A stretch of 64,000 nt of DNA from Lucinisca nassula (GCA_963580285.1 OY757017.1:117465554-117529553), one strand, 5' to 3'; shown: positions 52,177 through 63,499, counted from the first letter of the stretch. Numbers and translations are program-made. The notes: generated from the sequence alone by a model not told the origin.

Positions 52177-53236
52177 AACTGTCACAAGTGTACTGAGTAT
52201 AATAGTTTTAAGTTCTTAAAGATATGGCATGCCCAATGTGTTATTTACCTGAATGAGTAATGAGTATATATATAGATTGAACATATCAGATGCCAGGCAA
52301 AAAGAGAATAAAATGTAATGCTGCATAGTAAGTGAAACAACACACTGTTGCACATATGCCAACCTTTTCAGTTATCTACGTTACCAATCCAAGCAACACA
52401 ATTAAATCCTTTTTCACATTTATATGAAATTAATGTCAATAAATTATCAGTCTATGGGGCTGAGAGGTAAAAAACACAGATGTTTGATCATTAAATGTTT
52501 ATGGATAAGGATTTGAACATATATTCCGTATACGTATTCATAGAACATAGAAACATCGTTTTTGTCCTATTAGAATCTGCCACCAATGGGATTTGGTCAT
52601 TTTACCTCAGGCACATTTTAAAGTACTCTATTGCAGTTCAGTTCTGTTTTCCATAAACACTTACCCAGTAACCCACATGTTGCAACTTATAGCTTTTCAA
52701 ATGACTAGTATATGTATGTTTGAAATAATATATGCAGTAACATTTTAAAAGTCACTTTATAACATGGAGGGTATGGTTGATGTACATGAGAATATAAAAT
52801 GCCACTCTAGGCTTGGTGTAAAAGTAAAGCAGGCATTTTATGAGCTGTGGGTAATGATATGATACCGTATGCATCAACGATATTCACACATTACTTTAGT
52901 GGATCAACAGATTTAAAGCTGGAAAATTGTTTGATGCAAATGAAGCAGGCCTTGAAAGCCCAAAACATGCAAATCACAAGGCAAACGTCGCTCCTGTAAA
53001 GGTAACATCCTCTTCAAAATGTTATTCTGCAAAGGTAAAAAGTCTCTAAGGTCAACTTATTTTATCTTGGCAACAGAATGATGAAATTCTGGATGAACAT
53101 ATCTGAGTCAATTGAAGACATTTTACGATTATTTAGAAAAAAAAAATATCAAAACAAGTCTATCCCTTGCCACAAGAACCATTAATGCAGAGAGAAAATC
53201 ACATGCCATTGTCTGTAATGTTAAAAAGAGTGAAAT
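52177..53236. other. AT-rich stretch, no gene seen
   Basis: No repeat family, hairpin or exon recognised. Confidence 0.5.
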
Positions 53237-53249
53237 ACTAAAGCATTGT

Positions 53250-53557
53250 ATAAGCCCCCGCCCATAGGGGCTTGAAGAAATATATGGGCTGCATGATGCT
53301 TCCACGCAGAGCTGAATCCGGCCCGCACACTAGTACTGGTAAACCGCTTAGAGTATCTAAGCCTGTCCAGGAACCCCGGTGCGAGGCGGACCGTCCATGC
53401 TAATAAACCATATTGGGTTCATTGGGCGACAGGGCTTGAGATGTCATTTCATCTCAATGTCGGGTAAAAGTCCCACAAAATTGGAAGCAACGTCTCCAAA
53501 ATGACCTTTACAGTGTTGACAGGGACGTTAAACCTCAAATCAAACAAATCAAAACAA
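53250..53557 (+). mobile_element. SINE-like element S3, full length
   Basis: Flanked by ACTAAAGCATTGT (53237-53249 and 53558-53570). Head AAGCCCCCGCCCATAGGGGC, tail GACGTTAAACCTCAAATCAA. Confidence 0.93.
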
Positions 53558-53570
53558 ACTAAAGCATTGT

Positions 53571-54205
53571 GTGGCATTGTGTTAATTGTTTAAGAGAGAT
53601 AACAGGTTTTGACAGTGTACCTAAAGTGAAGATACTGTTATTTACGTTACCTTATAGATTTTACTGATTAGGCGAGTTTTTTTAACTCTGTGCTCATGAC
53701 AGTTAACCATTTTACAATGAAAAATATCACAGCAGAAGATGGTTAGGGGTTCACCTTATTCATGAGATTAACCTCTCTAACCTGTGCGGATGTCAATTGT
53801 TTTCATGGTGCCCCAATATATGCATGTTATCAACCACCCAACATACCGCATCTAGATACTATAAGAAAACTACCCAAGTGCATTTCAGAATAAGGGAACA
53901 CTGTAAAGATTTCAAAACTATGCCTGCTTGTTAGTTTAAATTACATTTATACTTGAAATAAAATTATCTTTGCTGCAAAACTGCACTTTAGAGACCCAGT
54001 TAGAATGACAAAGAACACTTTCTGGAGTGCCCTTATGTATGTATTCAGTCAGAACAACAAATGGAAATATCTAAAGAGACAGCAATTGAGTTTAGAAAAT
54101 TATATGAACTAGTATGAAAAGGTCACTTCGGTATGGCCGCGATCAAAGATGGCAGCCATCTCAAGTCATCTAAAGAAAATGACACAGAGGCACCCATAAT
54201 AACAG
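53571..54205. other. no recognisable feature
   Basis: AT-rich, no frame continuing into the RT below (a TAA stands two codons upstream of its first ATG). Confidence 0.5.
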
Positions 54206-55279
54206 ATGAAACATGAACCAATCGCCCTTCAGTGCAGTATCAAACGTAATATTAATAACAAACTTTTCACAGAATGGGCTTTTCACAGAGAAGATTCTCT
54301 CTATCTTGCATGTAATGTCAGAAATGCATTTTTCACTTCCAAAGAGCAAAAGAATCATACACTTTGGTCATGTCAGAAAGTGTGTGATGCCCTCACCTTT
54401 CTACTTGACAATATTTATATTAGATTCGGTACTGAGTTATTTAGACAAATTGTGGGTATTCCGATGGGTACTAATTGCGCACCTCTTGTGGCTGATATGT
54501 TCTTGTATTGTTATGAAAGAGACTTCATTTTGTCGCTTTAGATTGATAACCAATCTGAAATTGTTGAAGCTTTAAGCTCTACTTCTAGATATTTAGATGA
54601 TTTATTAAATATTGATAATACCTATTTTGATGGTTTGATCAGTCAGATTTACCCCCTAGAACTTCAGTTAAATAAAGCAAATTCTTCTGATACCGAGGCC
54701 CCGTTTTTGGATTTACATCTATCTATTGTAGATGGATTTGTTTCGTGCAAAATTTATGATAAACGCGATGACTTTGATTTTGAGATTGTAAATTTTCCTT
54801 TTTTGGATGGTGATGTTCCTCGTGCGCCATCCTATGGCGTTTATATTTCGCAATTAATTCGATTTGCTAGAGTGGGTAGTCATGTAACTGACTTCAACAC
54901 TCGTAATAAATTATTAACGGCTAAACTCCCTAATCAGGGTTATCGGTACCATAAACTACGCAAAGCCTTTTCAAAATTTTATAGACGCCATTCTGATTTA
55001 ATTTCAAAATTCAATATTGGACTTCTGCAACAAGGTCTATCGGAACCCGAATTTTATGGTGACTTAGTATATAAATTCAGAAAAATATATAACCGCAATG
55101 ACTTCAGCACCCAATTTCGTAAAATCATTCTTCGATATAAAAACATTGGGTACAACATGGATATTATACGACAGACTGCATGCATGGTAGTTAACCCAAT
55201 CACGGTTGGCAACTTTGCTTCCCTCTTTAATTGCACGCCGGTGGGTCAGGCCTCAGATTCTATGACGGCTCCAACGTAA
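54206..55279 (+). pseudogene. partial reverse transcriptase, Penelope-like type, one in-frame stop
   Basis: One frame of 358 codons with a single TAG at 54539-54541. Before it: QIVGIPMGTNCAPLVADMFL, the RT motif with the GxPxG..PLxA turn. After it: STSRYLDDLLNIDN, with the catalytic YxDD as YLDD. Then SDTEAPFLDLHLSIVDGFVS, KIYDKRDDFDF and RAPSYGVYISQLIRFARVGS, a C-terminal block typical of RT proteins I associate with Penelope-like elements of marine invertebrates (assignment inferred). The upstream palm (first catalytic Asp) is absent, so the copy is 5'-truncated. No GIY-YIG domain seen. Confidence 0.82.
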
Positions 55280-55860
55280 AAGCTTATTGAAAATTAGAGA
55301 GATAATGTTGGTCGGTGCCTGATGCTCTGTCTCTGGTCGGGCTCATCGGAGTCTAACTGATGGTTTTCTTTTGCTCCAGCATTTCAGTGGTTTCTTGCTG
55401 TCGAGTCCTCACAGTTGTCTCACCTCTGTGGTTCTTTGATTTTTGTGTTCACGGAGATGTTGCATTGATGAGTTAGGAGGCCTTCATGCGGACTGAACAA
55501 ATTATTTGTCTAAATCGCGACGGAAGTAAGGGCGAGGATTGTGGCCACGTAAAATCGATTTAAGCCCCCCCCCCCGTGGAAATCTTCCACTGACCGTTCC
55601 AAGGCGGCTCTTCTGTGGCGATTTATTTATGTTGTTGTTTGTTACTTACTGTGTGTATCACTTGTGTCTTTTAATTTTGGATGGCCATATGGCCATTTTG
55701 TGGGAAAGTAACTGTCCTTATGGCCTTCCTTTGTTTAGGTTTCCATTATGGTCTGGTCGCTTAATGTTTGTATTTCTTTCCCTTTGGTGTCTTTTATGGG
55801 TGGAGTAAGTTAATTGTATCAATTCCTGATCTTTGTTTTACTTCTACTTTGTTAAATTTC
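55280..55860 (+). mobile_element. 3' non-coding tail of the RT element
   Basis: Repeated without the RT at 30985-31510 and 7405-7625, both on the opposite strand. Contains a C-homopolymer at 55567 and ends in TTTGTTTTACTTCTACTTTG. Confidence 0.85.
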
Positions 55861-57116
55861 AAACAATAGTAACATAATAACATTTCTGTGAAGCATGCTT
55901 AAGCAGTCTGTAAATATTTAAACTAGCAGTTGGCATTAAAATATAAAATTAAAAATGATGTTCTGTTTTTATTGTGGTCTACAAACTTTTAGCCTTCCAT
56001 GTGAGTAAATTTGCCACTGGCAAATTATGGCGATATATTTCATGCAAAGTTTTTATATTAGGCAATGTTTTGTATTTGCATTACACTTATCTATAATGTG
56101 GATATAGTTAAAATTAGATTTGAATACAGATGATGCCGTCATCTGCGTATGATTCTATGTCAGTTCCCAAAGCAGTATTAGAATATCTCTGAACATGTAT
56201 AGAAGGCAATCTTAAGTCTTATTCAGTCATATACGTTATATTTGCGCAGAATTAGGGGTGAAATTAAAATATGCCGTTTGAAAAGACATATTTTAAATCT
56301 GAGATGTATCATTATAATCATTATACTTTTTTCAACACAATGTTAGAATTCTCCGAGAATGTAAATGTTTAGTTCATGTAATGAAAGTAGAAGCGTAACA
56401 CAATTGACTATAGTGAATACTATGGTAAAATGAGGTTTTAATACTTTTTCAACAAAAGAGTTTAGTGTTTCGGTATACATACCAATTTCTATTCAAATGA
56501 GTCTTATTTTAGAAAAGTTACATTAACGAAATGCATAATGTTCCGTTAAACAACAAAAACGAAAACATGGACCGTGCTGAAGTTCACTTGTTATATACAC
56601 TATTTTTGGTAAATTGATATCGTAATTCCTAAAATCAGCATTGCAGTAAGTGTTTCAACATAAAACCATGAACCATTAATATTTAACAAATTCATTAGAC
56701 CATGAATATGTTAAAAATTTGAAACTGTTGAGGACAATTAACATTAGTGTTGCCTTTTTGTTTATTTTCCTGTATGGAGGGTACTTTGTTAAATATAGCA
56801 TTGGTTTAAACTGTACTTTATTTGTATCATAACATATATAACATGTAAAGATTACAAACAATATATCAATACAAATGGGATTCAGAAGGAAGTCATTTGA
56901 CTTATTGTGTCTGTATCCCTCATATTACACAGTGGTAAGACAAATAAACTGTGACTTGAAATAATGACTTAACAGTAATGACTCTCTGTGATAAGGATTA
57001 CAAATATGGTAATGGTATTTATGCCTAAATATTTCATAGTATCAAACTATGTTACGAGCTTGAACAGTGTGCATCACAAAGTAAACCAAAGTTATTTTAT
57101 ATAATTATATTTATAT
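55861..57116. other. AT-rich stretch, possibly including LINE 3' flank
   Basis: No exon or repeat recognised. The LINE 3' boundary is not obvious; no long poly-A is visible on the minus strand. Confidence 0.45.
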
Positions 57117-57118
57117 TC

Positions 57119-60100
57119 CATGCTGCTGGAGGTTCCACGGGGAGGAGAAGGGTATTTACCAAATAAAGTAGGGGTGGTCATCTCAACACAAGTATCAAGA
57201 ATTTTATGTAGTCACCAAGTAATGTTTTCGACTTATATATCATAATTAATCTATTTAAGAGACATTTGACCGAGCCTGCCGACAAAAGTTATCATCGACC
57301 ATTCTGTATTTAAGGAAACAGCTGAATGAAAAGATTTAGGAAGTAAAGCGCTTTGTTCTTATTATGAAGTCTTGCACAGCTAAGAAAAGCCTCGTATTTT
57401 GTTCAAAGGATAGTTCTGGATTGCCAAAAAGTAGTACATTAAGAGTCGGCTGGCACAGTTCAGATACCTTATTTAAGAGTTCCTGTCTAGAGTTTGCAAA
57501 GCGATCGCATTGGAAAAAAAAGTGGTGAGTGTCTTCTACTGATCCACATGTACATGTAGGACTATCAGTGATATTCTTGGAGAACAGATGTTCATTTAAT
57601 GAACTACATTTTGTTCTTAACCTAGCATGGTGAACCTGACCAAGTCTTTTGCCTGTAGAATAGTATTTGGGTGGCACATTCAAGTTGGCATTTATCTTTG
57701 ATTTGAAGGCATTAAGGCTGGGTGAATCACGTATATGTTCTGGGAGATTATTCCAGTCACGAATCACAGAAGGCAGAAAGGAGTTATAATAATGCTGCGT
57801 GCTTGCATGTATTGTTCGTGTATTATTTGCGTCCCGCAACTGATAGGATGATGTTCTGCCGACAGAAGGAGGAACGAGACGGGTAAAATAATCAGGAGAT
57901 AAGCCGTTTTGCATCTTATAGAATAGTTGAAGTTTATGTTTTGTTCTGCGAGACGACAAAGTTTCCCAACCAGTTTCGAGTAAAAGTGAATTAATAGAGA
58001 CAAGTTTTGTGGCACCTGTAACAATTCGCGCAGCTTCATTCTGAATTTTTTCAAGTTCATTCACTTCATACATGGTGCAATTATCCCACACAACATCAGC
58101 ATATTCCAGGAGTGGCCTAATAAAGGAAAAGTATATTGTCTGAAGAGGCTTTCTGTTGAGTGTAAATTTTAATTTCCGCATTACGTTAATTCTATTCCAT
58201 GCTTTAGATTTTATATATTCAAGATGGTCGTGCCATGTATAGTCATTAGAAAGAAAAACGCCTAGGTGCTTATGGCTGGGGACTTCATTTATGGGAGTTT
58301 GATCCAATAATACGGGGGGATGGTAGGGTTTGTTCTGTTTCCTAGAGAAAATAACTGATTCGGATTTCAGAGGGTTAAATTTCACTAGCCATTTCTTTGC
58401 CCATTGATGCACTTTCAGCAGGTCAGAGTTTAGTTGGTCAGCAGCGAGGATGGGGTCTTCAACTATAATATAAAGGCTCGTGTCGTCAGCAAAGAGCCTT
58501 ATTGTAGAATCTATATCTTCAACAATGTCGTTTATGTATAGTATGAAAAGAAGAGGTCCGAGTATAGAACCTTGAGGAACTCCAGCTTTGATAGGAGACC
58601 AGTTGGAAGATGCACCCGGTAAAACCACTCTTTGTTTCCTATCCTTCAGGTAATCTGTGAACCAGTTTAGGAGAGACCCAGAAATTCCTATAGACCTAAG
58701 CTTAAAAAGAATACCTTTGTGCCAGACTCTGTCAAAGGCTTTGCTTATATCACAAAAGATTGCTCGTACTTCCTTCCCTTCATCTAGAGCTTTACAAAAT
58801 GTGTTATAGATATCAATCAGCTGATTTACAGAAGAGTCACCAGGTACAAAGCCAGACTGTAATGATGTAATGACATTATATTCGTGACAAAAATTAAAAA
58901 CATGTTTATGAACTATTTTCTCTAATACCTTTCCAACAGTGCTAAGAAGAGAAATGGGTCTGTAGTTTGAAACATCTGATGGATCGTCCTTCTTATGAAT
59001 TGGGGAAACGTTTGCTTGTTTCCAAATTTTGGGACATTTCCCGTTGACAAGAGAGGAATTGAAAAGAGCCGACAGAGGGTGGGATAAAGGTTTTGAAAGC
59101 TCCTTGAGTAGGCGGTTGTTTATTAAATCAGGTCCAGCAGCTTTACCTGTCTGTAAGGACTGTAAAGTTAACTCAACCTCCTCAGGCGTGACAGAAAGCG
59201 TGTCCAATATAGATGGCGGAATATTGTTGGTTAAGGGGAGAGTTACATGACTCTCATCCAGTAATGTTTGTTCCGTAAAAAAATCATTTAAGATATTTGC
59301 TTTCGATAAGTCATCAGAATATGTTATTCCTTCCCTGTTTAAAGGTGGCAAGCTAGAAGTTTTATCTGATTTAATAAAACCTTTAAGTGTTTTCCACCAG
59401 TCTTTTGGGCCTGTGTTCGTGTTTTCTAACCGTTCAGACAACTTTTCCGTTTCGCGGTTTTTAGATTTACGTATCTCGCTTGTGACCGAGTTTCTTATTC
59501 GTTTGTAATTTTCAAAGTGATTTATGTTTCGCGATTTTTTATATCTATTATAAAGCCTTTTCTTTTTTCTAATGAGTCGTTTAATGTTGTTTGTGAGCCA
59601 GCCAGGGTCCGAATGTCTAACTTTTATAATTTTATTGGGAATATGTTTGTTTGTAAGATTTGTTATTGTATCTGAAATATTTTCAGCATATACATCTATA
59701 TCATCACTTTTCAAAGTATCCCAGTCTGTTTGTCGCAAGTCTGTTGAAAAAGATTGATAATCCCCTCTATCGTATAAATATACTTTCCGTTGATAAACAG
59801 GAGTTTTGATTTTATTAAAGTTAATAACACAATAAACAGGGCAGTGGTATCTGATATTCTGGTCCAGAAATGGTTCGCCTACTCCACTTAAGAGTATGTT
59901 ATTTTTGTTTGCAGTTAAAAAAATATCAATAATTGAGGAGGATGTTTCCGTAAAATGTGTTGGTTCAGTTATCAATTGTTCTAAATCAAAATACTGACAT
60001 AAATCTGCAATCTTTTTGTTTGAATTTTGTTTCAAAATGTCGAGATTGAAGTCACCTGTAATCAAAATGTCTTGAATATTTGTATCAAATGCTAGGCCTA

Positions 60101-60803
60101 TAGAGTCTTCAATGGTTGAAAAAACGGCATTAATGGAATTTGGTGGTCTATAGAAAGTGCCAATCAATTGTTTCCTGTTGTGAACTGCGACCTCAACCCA
60201 AACGCATTCAATATTATGTAATTCGAGGTCGGTTCGTCGTTTAGAATAAATGTTCCTTCTAACATAGACACAGATTCCACCGTGATTATCACCGGGTCTG
60301 TCGCGTCGAAATAATTTAAAATCATCTAAATGTAGATCATCGTCTGTGGTTCTTTGGTCTAGCCATGTTTCGGTTAAACATATAACATCAAAATTGCATA
60401 ATTCGGCTTCGATTAAGTTGATTTTGTTTGAAATACTCTGAACATTATAATGAACGATTGAAAATTTGTCATGTATAATTTTTTCGTTAAATATTTCGTC
60501 AGAATTGGTACTGGTAGAAAGATCCAACGCTGGGCCTGGATTACGCTCTATACCTGACATTAAGAGAAGGGACATTATTATAAGGAATTCAAAAAAGTTT
60601 AGATGTTCAATACCTTTAACTTTCACTTGGCGACTATAGTGCAATCCAATCCGCATCCTATAAATCACAATTGAAATCAAGTTATACTATCAATCAACGC
60701 ACGAAGCAATTTCAATGATGCGGGTATGGCATTGCTAACGTGAATTTGTGTGAGATATGAAATGACAGAATAACAATCCTCCCCGTGGAACAGCAACAGC
60801 ATG
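57119..60803 (-). mobile_element. LINE unit between short inverted repeats
   Basis: 57119-57146 (CATGCTGCTGG..TTCCACGGGGAGGA) and 60777-60803 (TCCTCCCCGTGGAACAGCAA..) are inverted copies with a perfect 14-bp core. They enclose the ORF plus about 120 bp of 5' and 190 bp of 3' sequence. Whether they are element termini or target sequence is unclear. Confidence 0.5.
57336..60656 (-). CDS. LINE polyprotein: 2A-like leader, APE endonuclease, reverse transcriptase
   Basis: Intact 1106-codon ORF from the first ATG (60656). Residues about 1-42 form a hydrophobic leader ending MSGIERNPGP, a 2A-like motif (the usual D before the V/I-E is G). An AP-endonuclease domain follows (about 65-300: SIVHYNVQSISNKINLIEAE, LTETWLD, GDFNLDIL, SSSIIDIFLT). 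The usual SDH is replaced by IRYHCP. Then comes the RT (about 490-770: SNYRPISLLSTVGKVLEKIV, ISKAFDRVWHKGIL, GVPQGSILGPLL, catalytic RLFADDTSLY). The tail has a Cys/His motif CTCGSVEDTHHFFFQC (about 1035-1050). Type: CR1/jockey-like APE LINE. No ORF1 was seen upstream. Because the frame is intact this is probably a young, possibly active copy. Confidence 0.96.
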   Translation of the reverse strand: MRIGLHYSRQVKVKGIEHLNFFEFLIIMSLLLMSGIERNPGPALDLSTSTNSDEIFNEKIIHDKFSIVHYNVQSISNKINLIEAELCNFDVICLTETWLDQRTTDDDLHLDDFKLFRRDRPGDNHGGICVYVRRNIYSKRRTDLELHNIECVWVEVAVHNRKQLIGTFYRPPNSINAVFSTIEDSIGLAFDTNIQDILITGDFNLDILKQNSNKKIADLCQYFDLEQLITEPTHFTETSSSIIDIFLTANKNNILLSGVGEPFLDQNIRYHCPVYCVINFNKIKTPVYQRKVYLYDRGDYQSFSTDLRQTDWDTLKSDDIDVYAENISDTITNLTNKHIPNKIIKVRHSDPGWLTNNIKRLIRKKKRLYNRYKKSRNINHFENYKRIRNSVTSEIRKSKNRETEKLSERLENTNTGPKDWWKTLKGFIKSDKTSSLPPLNREGITYSDDLSKANILNDFFTEQTLLDESHVTLPLTNNIPPSILDTLSVTPEEVELTLQSLQTGKAAGPDLINNRLLKELSKPLSHPLSALFNSSLVNGKCPKIWKQANVSPIHKKDDPSDVSNYRPISLLSTVGKVLEKIVHKHVFNFCHEYNVITSLQSGFVPGDSSVNQLIDIYNTFCKALDEGKEVRAIFCDISKAFDRVWHKGILFKLRSIGISGSLLNWFTDYLKDRKQRVVLPGASSNWSPIKAGVPQGSILGPLLFILYINDIVEDIDSTIRLFADDTSLYIIVEDPILAADQLNSDLLKVHQWAKKWLVKFNPLKSESVIFSRKQNKPYHPPVLLDQTPINEVPSHKHLGVFLSNDYTWHDHLEYIKSKAWNRINVMRKLKFTLNRKPLQTIYFSFIRPLLEYADVVWDNCTMYEVNELEKIQNEAARIVTGATKLVSINSLLLETGWETLSSRRTKHKLQLFYKMQNGLSPDYFTRLVPPSVGRTSSYQLRDANNTRTIHASTQHYYNSFLPSVIRDWNNLPEHIRDSPSLNAFKSKINANLNVPPKYYSTGKRLGQVHHARLRTKCSSLNEHLFSKNITDSPTCTCGSVEDTHHFFFQCDRFANSRQELLNKVSELCQPTLNVLLFGNPELSFEQNTRLFLAVQDFIIRTKRFTS

Positions 60804-61088
60804 AAACAAAAATGTAAATGAAAGAAATACATGTTCAACAACACAAAAACAAAACGGTAAAATGGGATTTGGAATATATGAAATATTTCACAAATATAGA
60901 TATTCTGTCATAACAGGTGCATGCAAGGTACAAGAAGATTAGTAAGCTAGATTTTTGCACTCCGCACATTATGGGTCAAGATATCAGACTTAACGCTGTT
61001 GCCTTAGATGGGTATTTGACAACAAATCGATTAACAGCTCCTTTATAATGCGAGGTCATATCGATAGACTTTACTACTACTAACACTG
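60804..61088. other. no recognisable feature
   Basis: AT-rich flank of the LINE. Confidence 0.45.
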
Positions 61089-61330
61089 TGTCAATTAACC
61101 CTTTTTGTACCAAATGGAATCTTCCTCCTCACGTACAGCAGGAGTCCATTTCAAAATTTAGAGGTGTCAGGCTGTGTTTTCTTCAAAATTTATTAAGAAA
61201 ATGGCTGAACGTTTTGCAAACAGAGCAGGTCCCGATCAGACGCCGCATTCTGCGGCGTCTGATCTGGGCCAGCACTGTTTGGCAATTACCCGTTTTGGGA
61301 TTTCTGGTACTAGAGTGGTTAAGAAATGAA
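61089..61330. repeat. GATCAG-type element with perfect inner hairpin
   Basis: AACCCTTTTTGTACCAAATG end and GATCAGACGCCGCATTCTGC with its complement GGCGTCTGATC at 61217-61264. Confidence 0.75.
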
Positions 61331-61345
61331 TGAAATTTATATAAC

Positions 61346-61640
61346 CTATATAGCTTTCGTCGAAGTACGAACAACACCGAGCCACGGGCGAAGTAAGTGA
61401 AATAGAAGTGGAGGTAGGCAATGAACCCCAAAAGGCTCACTTAGAACTTGTCCACTACCCGACGCCGCCCGCATCTCATCGATCGCTAAATAAATTGCCT
61501 TTTTAACTTATATTTTCTAACACTATATCAGTATTAAGAAATGAATGTAATTTATATAACTTATATAATTTCCATCGAAGTACGAACAACACCGAGCCAC
61601 GAGCAAAGAAAGTGAACCCCAAAAGGGCTCACTTAACATT
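61346..61640. repeat. pair of foldback fragments
   Basis: CGAAGTACGAACAACACCGA occurs at 61363 and 61576, each followed by GAGCCACG and AACCCCAAAAG..GGCTCACTT. Related to the hairpin at 6.7 kb in layout (TACGAAC / GTATGAAC). Confidence 0.6.
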
Positions 61641-62082
61641 TTCACAGTAACAGCCCGGTCTAAGATTTTCGCCAAAGTCATAAGTTATCGATGGCATAAC
61701 TCTTTAAAATGCCTTGAAAAAGCATTCATTGAACTGTAAAATACTGTATTAAAATAGCGATCTGTTAATATTTTGCAATTGACAGTTGTGAAGTCATAGC
61801 CAAGTCAAAAATTGTGACGTAAAATCCGATTGATCAATTACAGTAAGTGTCATAAGATATTATAAACTAGAAAGAAATATATATCAAACACATTTCATCT
61901 CCTGCGTCGAAAACATCAAGACTTTCACTCGTGCATCGCACTCGTGAAAATTCTGATATCTTCAACACACTCGACGATGTTTCCCTGGTATTCATCTCTA
62001 AAAGCAAATATCCTGTATTAGCATATGACGTCGCGTACAATAGTGCAACAAAGCCAAGAGACAAACTCCGCAATCCACAGTG
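61641..62082. other. no recognisable gene
   Basis: A short inverted pair (TTTCACTCGTGCATCGCACT / CGTGAAAATT) at 61922; otherwise nothing. Confidence 0.45.
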
Positions 62083-62390
62083 GATCAAACATGCAAATTA
62101 GATAAATACGCCCCCCTAACGCCACCCGCACGACGTCTTTAACAACGTCGTGTTAACTAATGGCGGAATTTTGACATTTTTGTCAACAAATCGTGAATAA
62201 AATGGATTTCAAATGTCATATGATAAGCAGAATCCTGCATTCATGCTCATGCATTATTCTATCTAATTCAACTCGTTGAGGAAAAGGGATAAAATGCTCG
62301 GCGAAGCCTCGCATTTTATCCTTTTCCTCAACTTGACTAACAAATTCAACCCTGTAAGATCCTCTGTACATATAAACATTAATAAAATAG
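62083..62390. repeat. foldback element, family H, best copy
   Basis: Inner hairpin AACTCGTTGAGGAAAAGGGA TAAAATGC faces GCATTTTATCCTTTTCCTCA. Outer part ACGACGTCTTTAACAACGTC and CATGCAAATTAGATAAATAC. Confidence 0.8.
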
Positions 62391-62846
62391 GGTATACGTG
62401 TGCAGCAGATACCTCATATGACCTTATTAATTATTTACAGGCTGAGAATAGAGGGTTTTTTTTAATGTATTTCCCTCACAGCGCAAGCATGGCGCCTCAT
62501 TGAGACGACTCAAGCCGCCATCCACAATCAATGTGTCGAAGCCATAAAAAAAAACAAAAAAAAAAACTATAAGGTGGGGGTCTCTAGGGTGTTGCTATAC
62601 TGGCCTGTAACACAACAATTGAATGACTGGTCAATTTGGCGCTCACAATGGTTTACCTGTTATTTTAATAACATAACAATACAATAAAACCACGCCTTAA
62701 GTGGACTATAGAGTTACAGTCTATGATTATCATGCAAGAAAGATTCATGAATGAATTTACGATAAGTAGTATGATCAGTGTTGGACCCGTCATACAACAA
62801 TCACATGAATAGCAACCGGAAACCAACTTGTTACATTTCGCCATAC

Positions 62847-63120
62847 CATCATGACAAAATAGATTGTGAATTTGACCGCCGTAAAAGGAAAAAAAAAAAA
62901 AAACTTCAAAATGACAAATGTGATATTTTCTATCCCCGCCAAAACATAGATCGCCGGTACCCGTTAGAACCGCCTCACTGAGGCAGTTATAACGAAAACC
63001 CACATTTCATGTCTCGGGGCAGATGCAAGACAAATAAGATTTATCTCTGTAAACCCCAATTTGCTATATAAAAGTAAGGCGCAAGGGGGGTCAAAACCAC
63101 GCAGGCGTGTGTTCGCGATG
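62847..63120. mobile_element. family A MITE, old copy
   Basis: CATCATGACAAAATAGATTG, centre ACCCGTTAGAACCGCCTCAC/TGAGGCAGTTATAACG, right end GCAGGCGTGTGTTCGCGATG. Confidence 0.85.
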
Positions 63121-63462
63121 TCTCATAGCACACATAAAATAATCAAATAGATCGACTTATGGAAAACCTACTGTATCTTGATAGCCGTATACCCAGTCTT
63201 GCGTCACACACCATCCCTAACATCCCACCCCTTGCGATAATCACGCAAGAGAAAGGATAAGGCGGTGTGTTATGCATCGACTATTAATGTCTCTCCCTTT
63301 GTTCTCTCCCTTGCCGAAATCGAAATGCAAGGAAGAGAAGTAGGAGAGAATGTAAGGTAAATCATCTAAAAGTCTGGCTATTCCCAGTTGTTATAGCTCG
63401 AACAATTTGACATGAGACTGGCCTTTATGCAGGAATAAATTAATAAGTGTTATCGCCTAATA
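63121..63462. other. no confirmed feature
   Basis: Weak resemblance of 63188-63370 to S6-type SINE bodies; not enough to call. Confidence 0.35.
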
Positions 63463-63463
63463 C

Positions 63464-63499
63464 CTCGACTTTCGTAAACTTCTCGTGAATTTTCGGCAT
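63464..63499 (-). CDS. candidate first coding exon (MPKIHEKFTKVE)
   Basis: A start ATG at 63499 encodes MPKIHEKFTKVE and is followed by a possible donor GTATTA at 63463; without splicing the frame ends after seven more codons. The peptide would suit the very N-terminus of the crotonase enzyme downstream on the same strand, but the exon between them was not found. The frame is open upstream to ATG at 63574, which allows a longer leader or an unrelated exon. Confidence 0.28.

Noticed and set aside
54213..54575. 120-codon open frame overlapping the RT
   Set aside because: Shadow of the RT frame; the RT motifs are in the frame starting at 54206.
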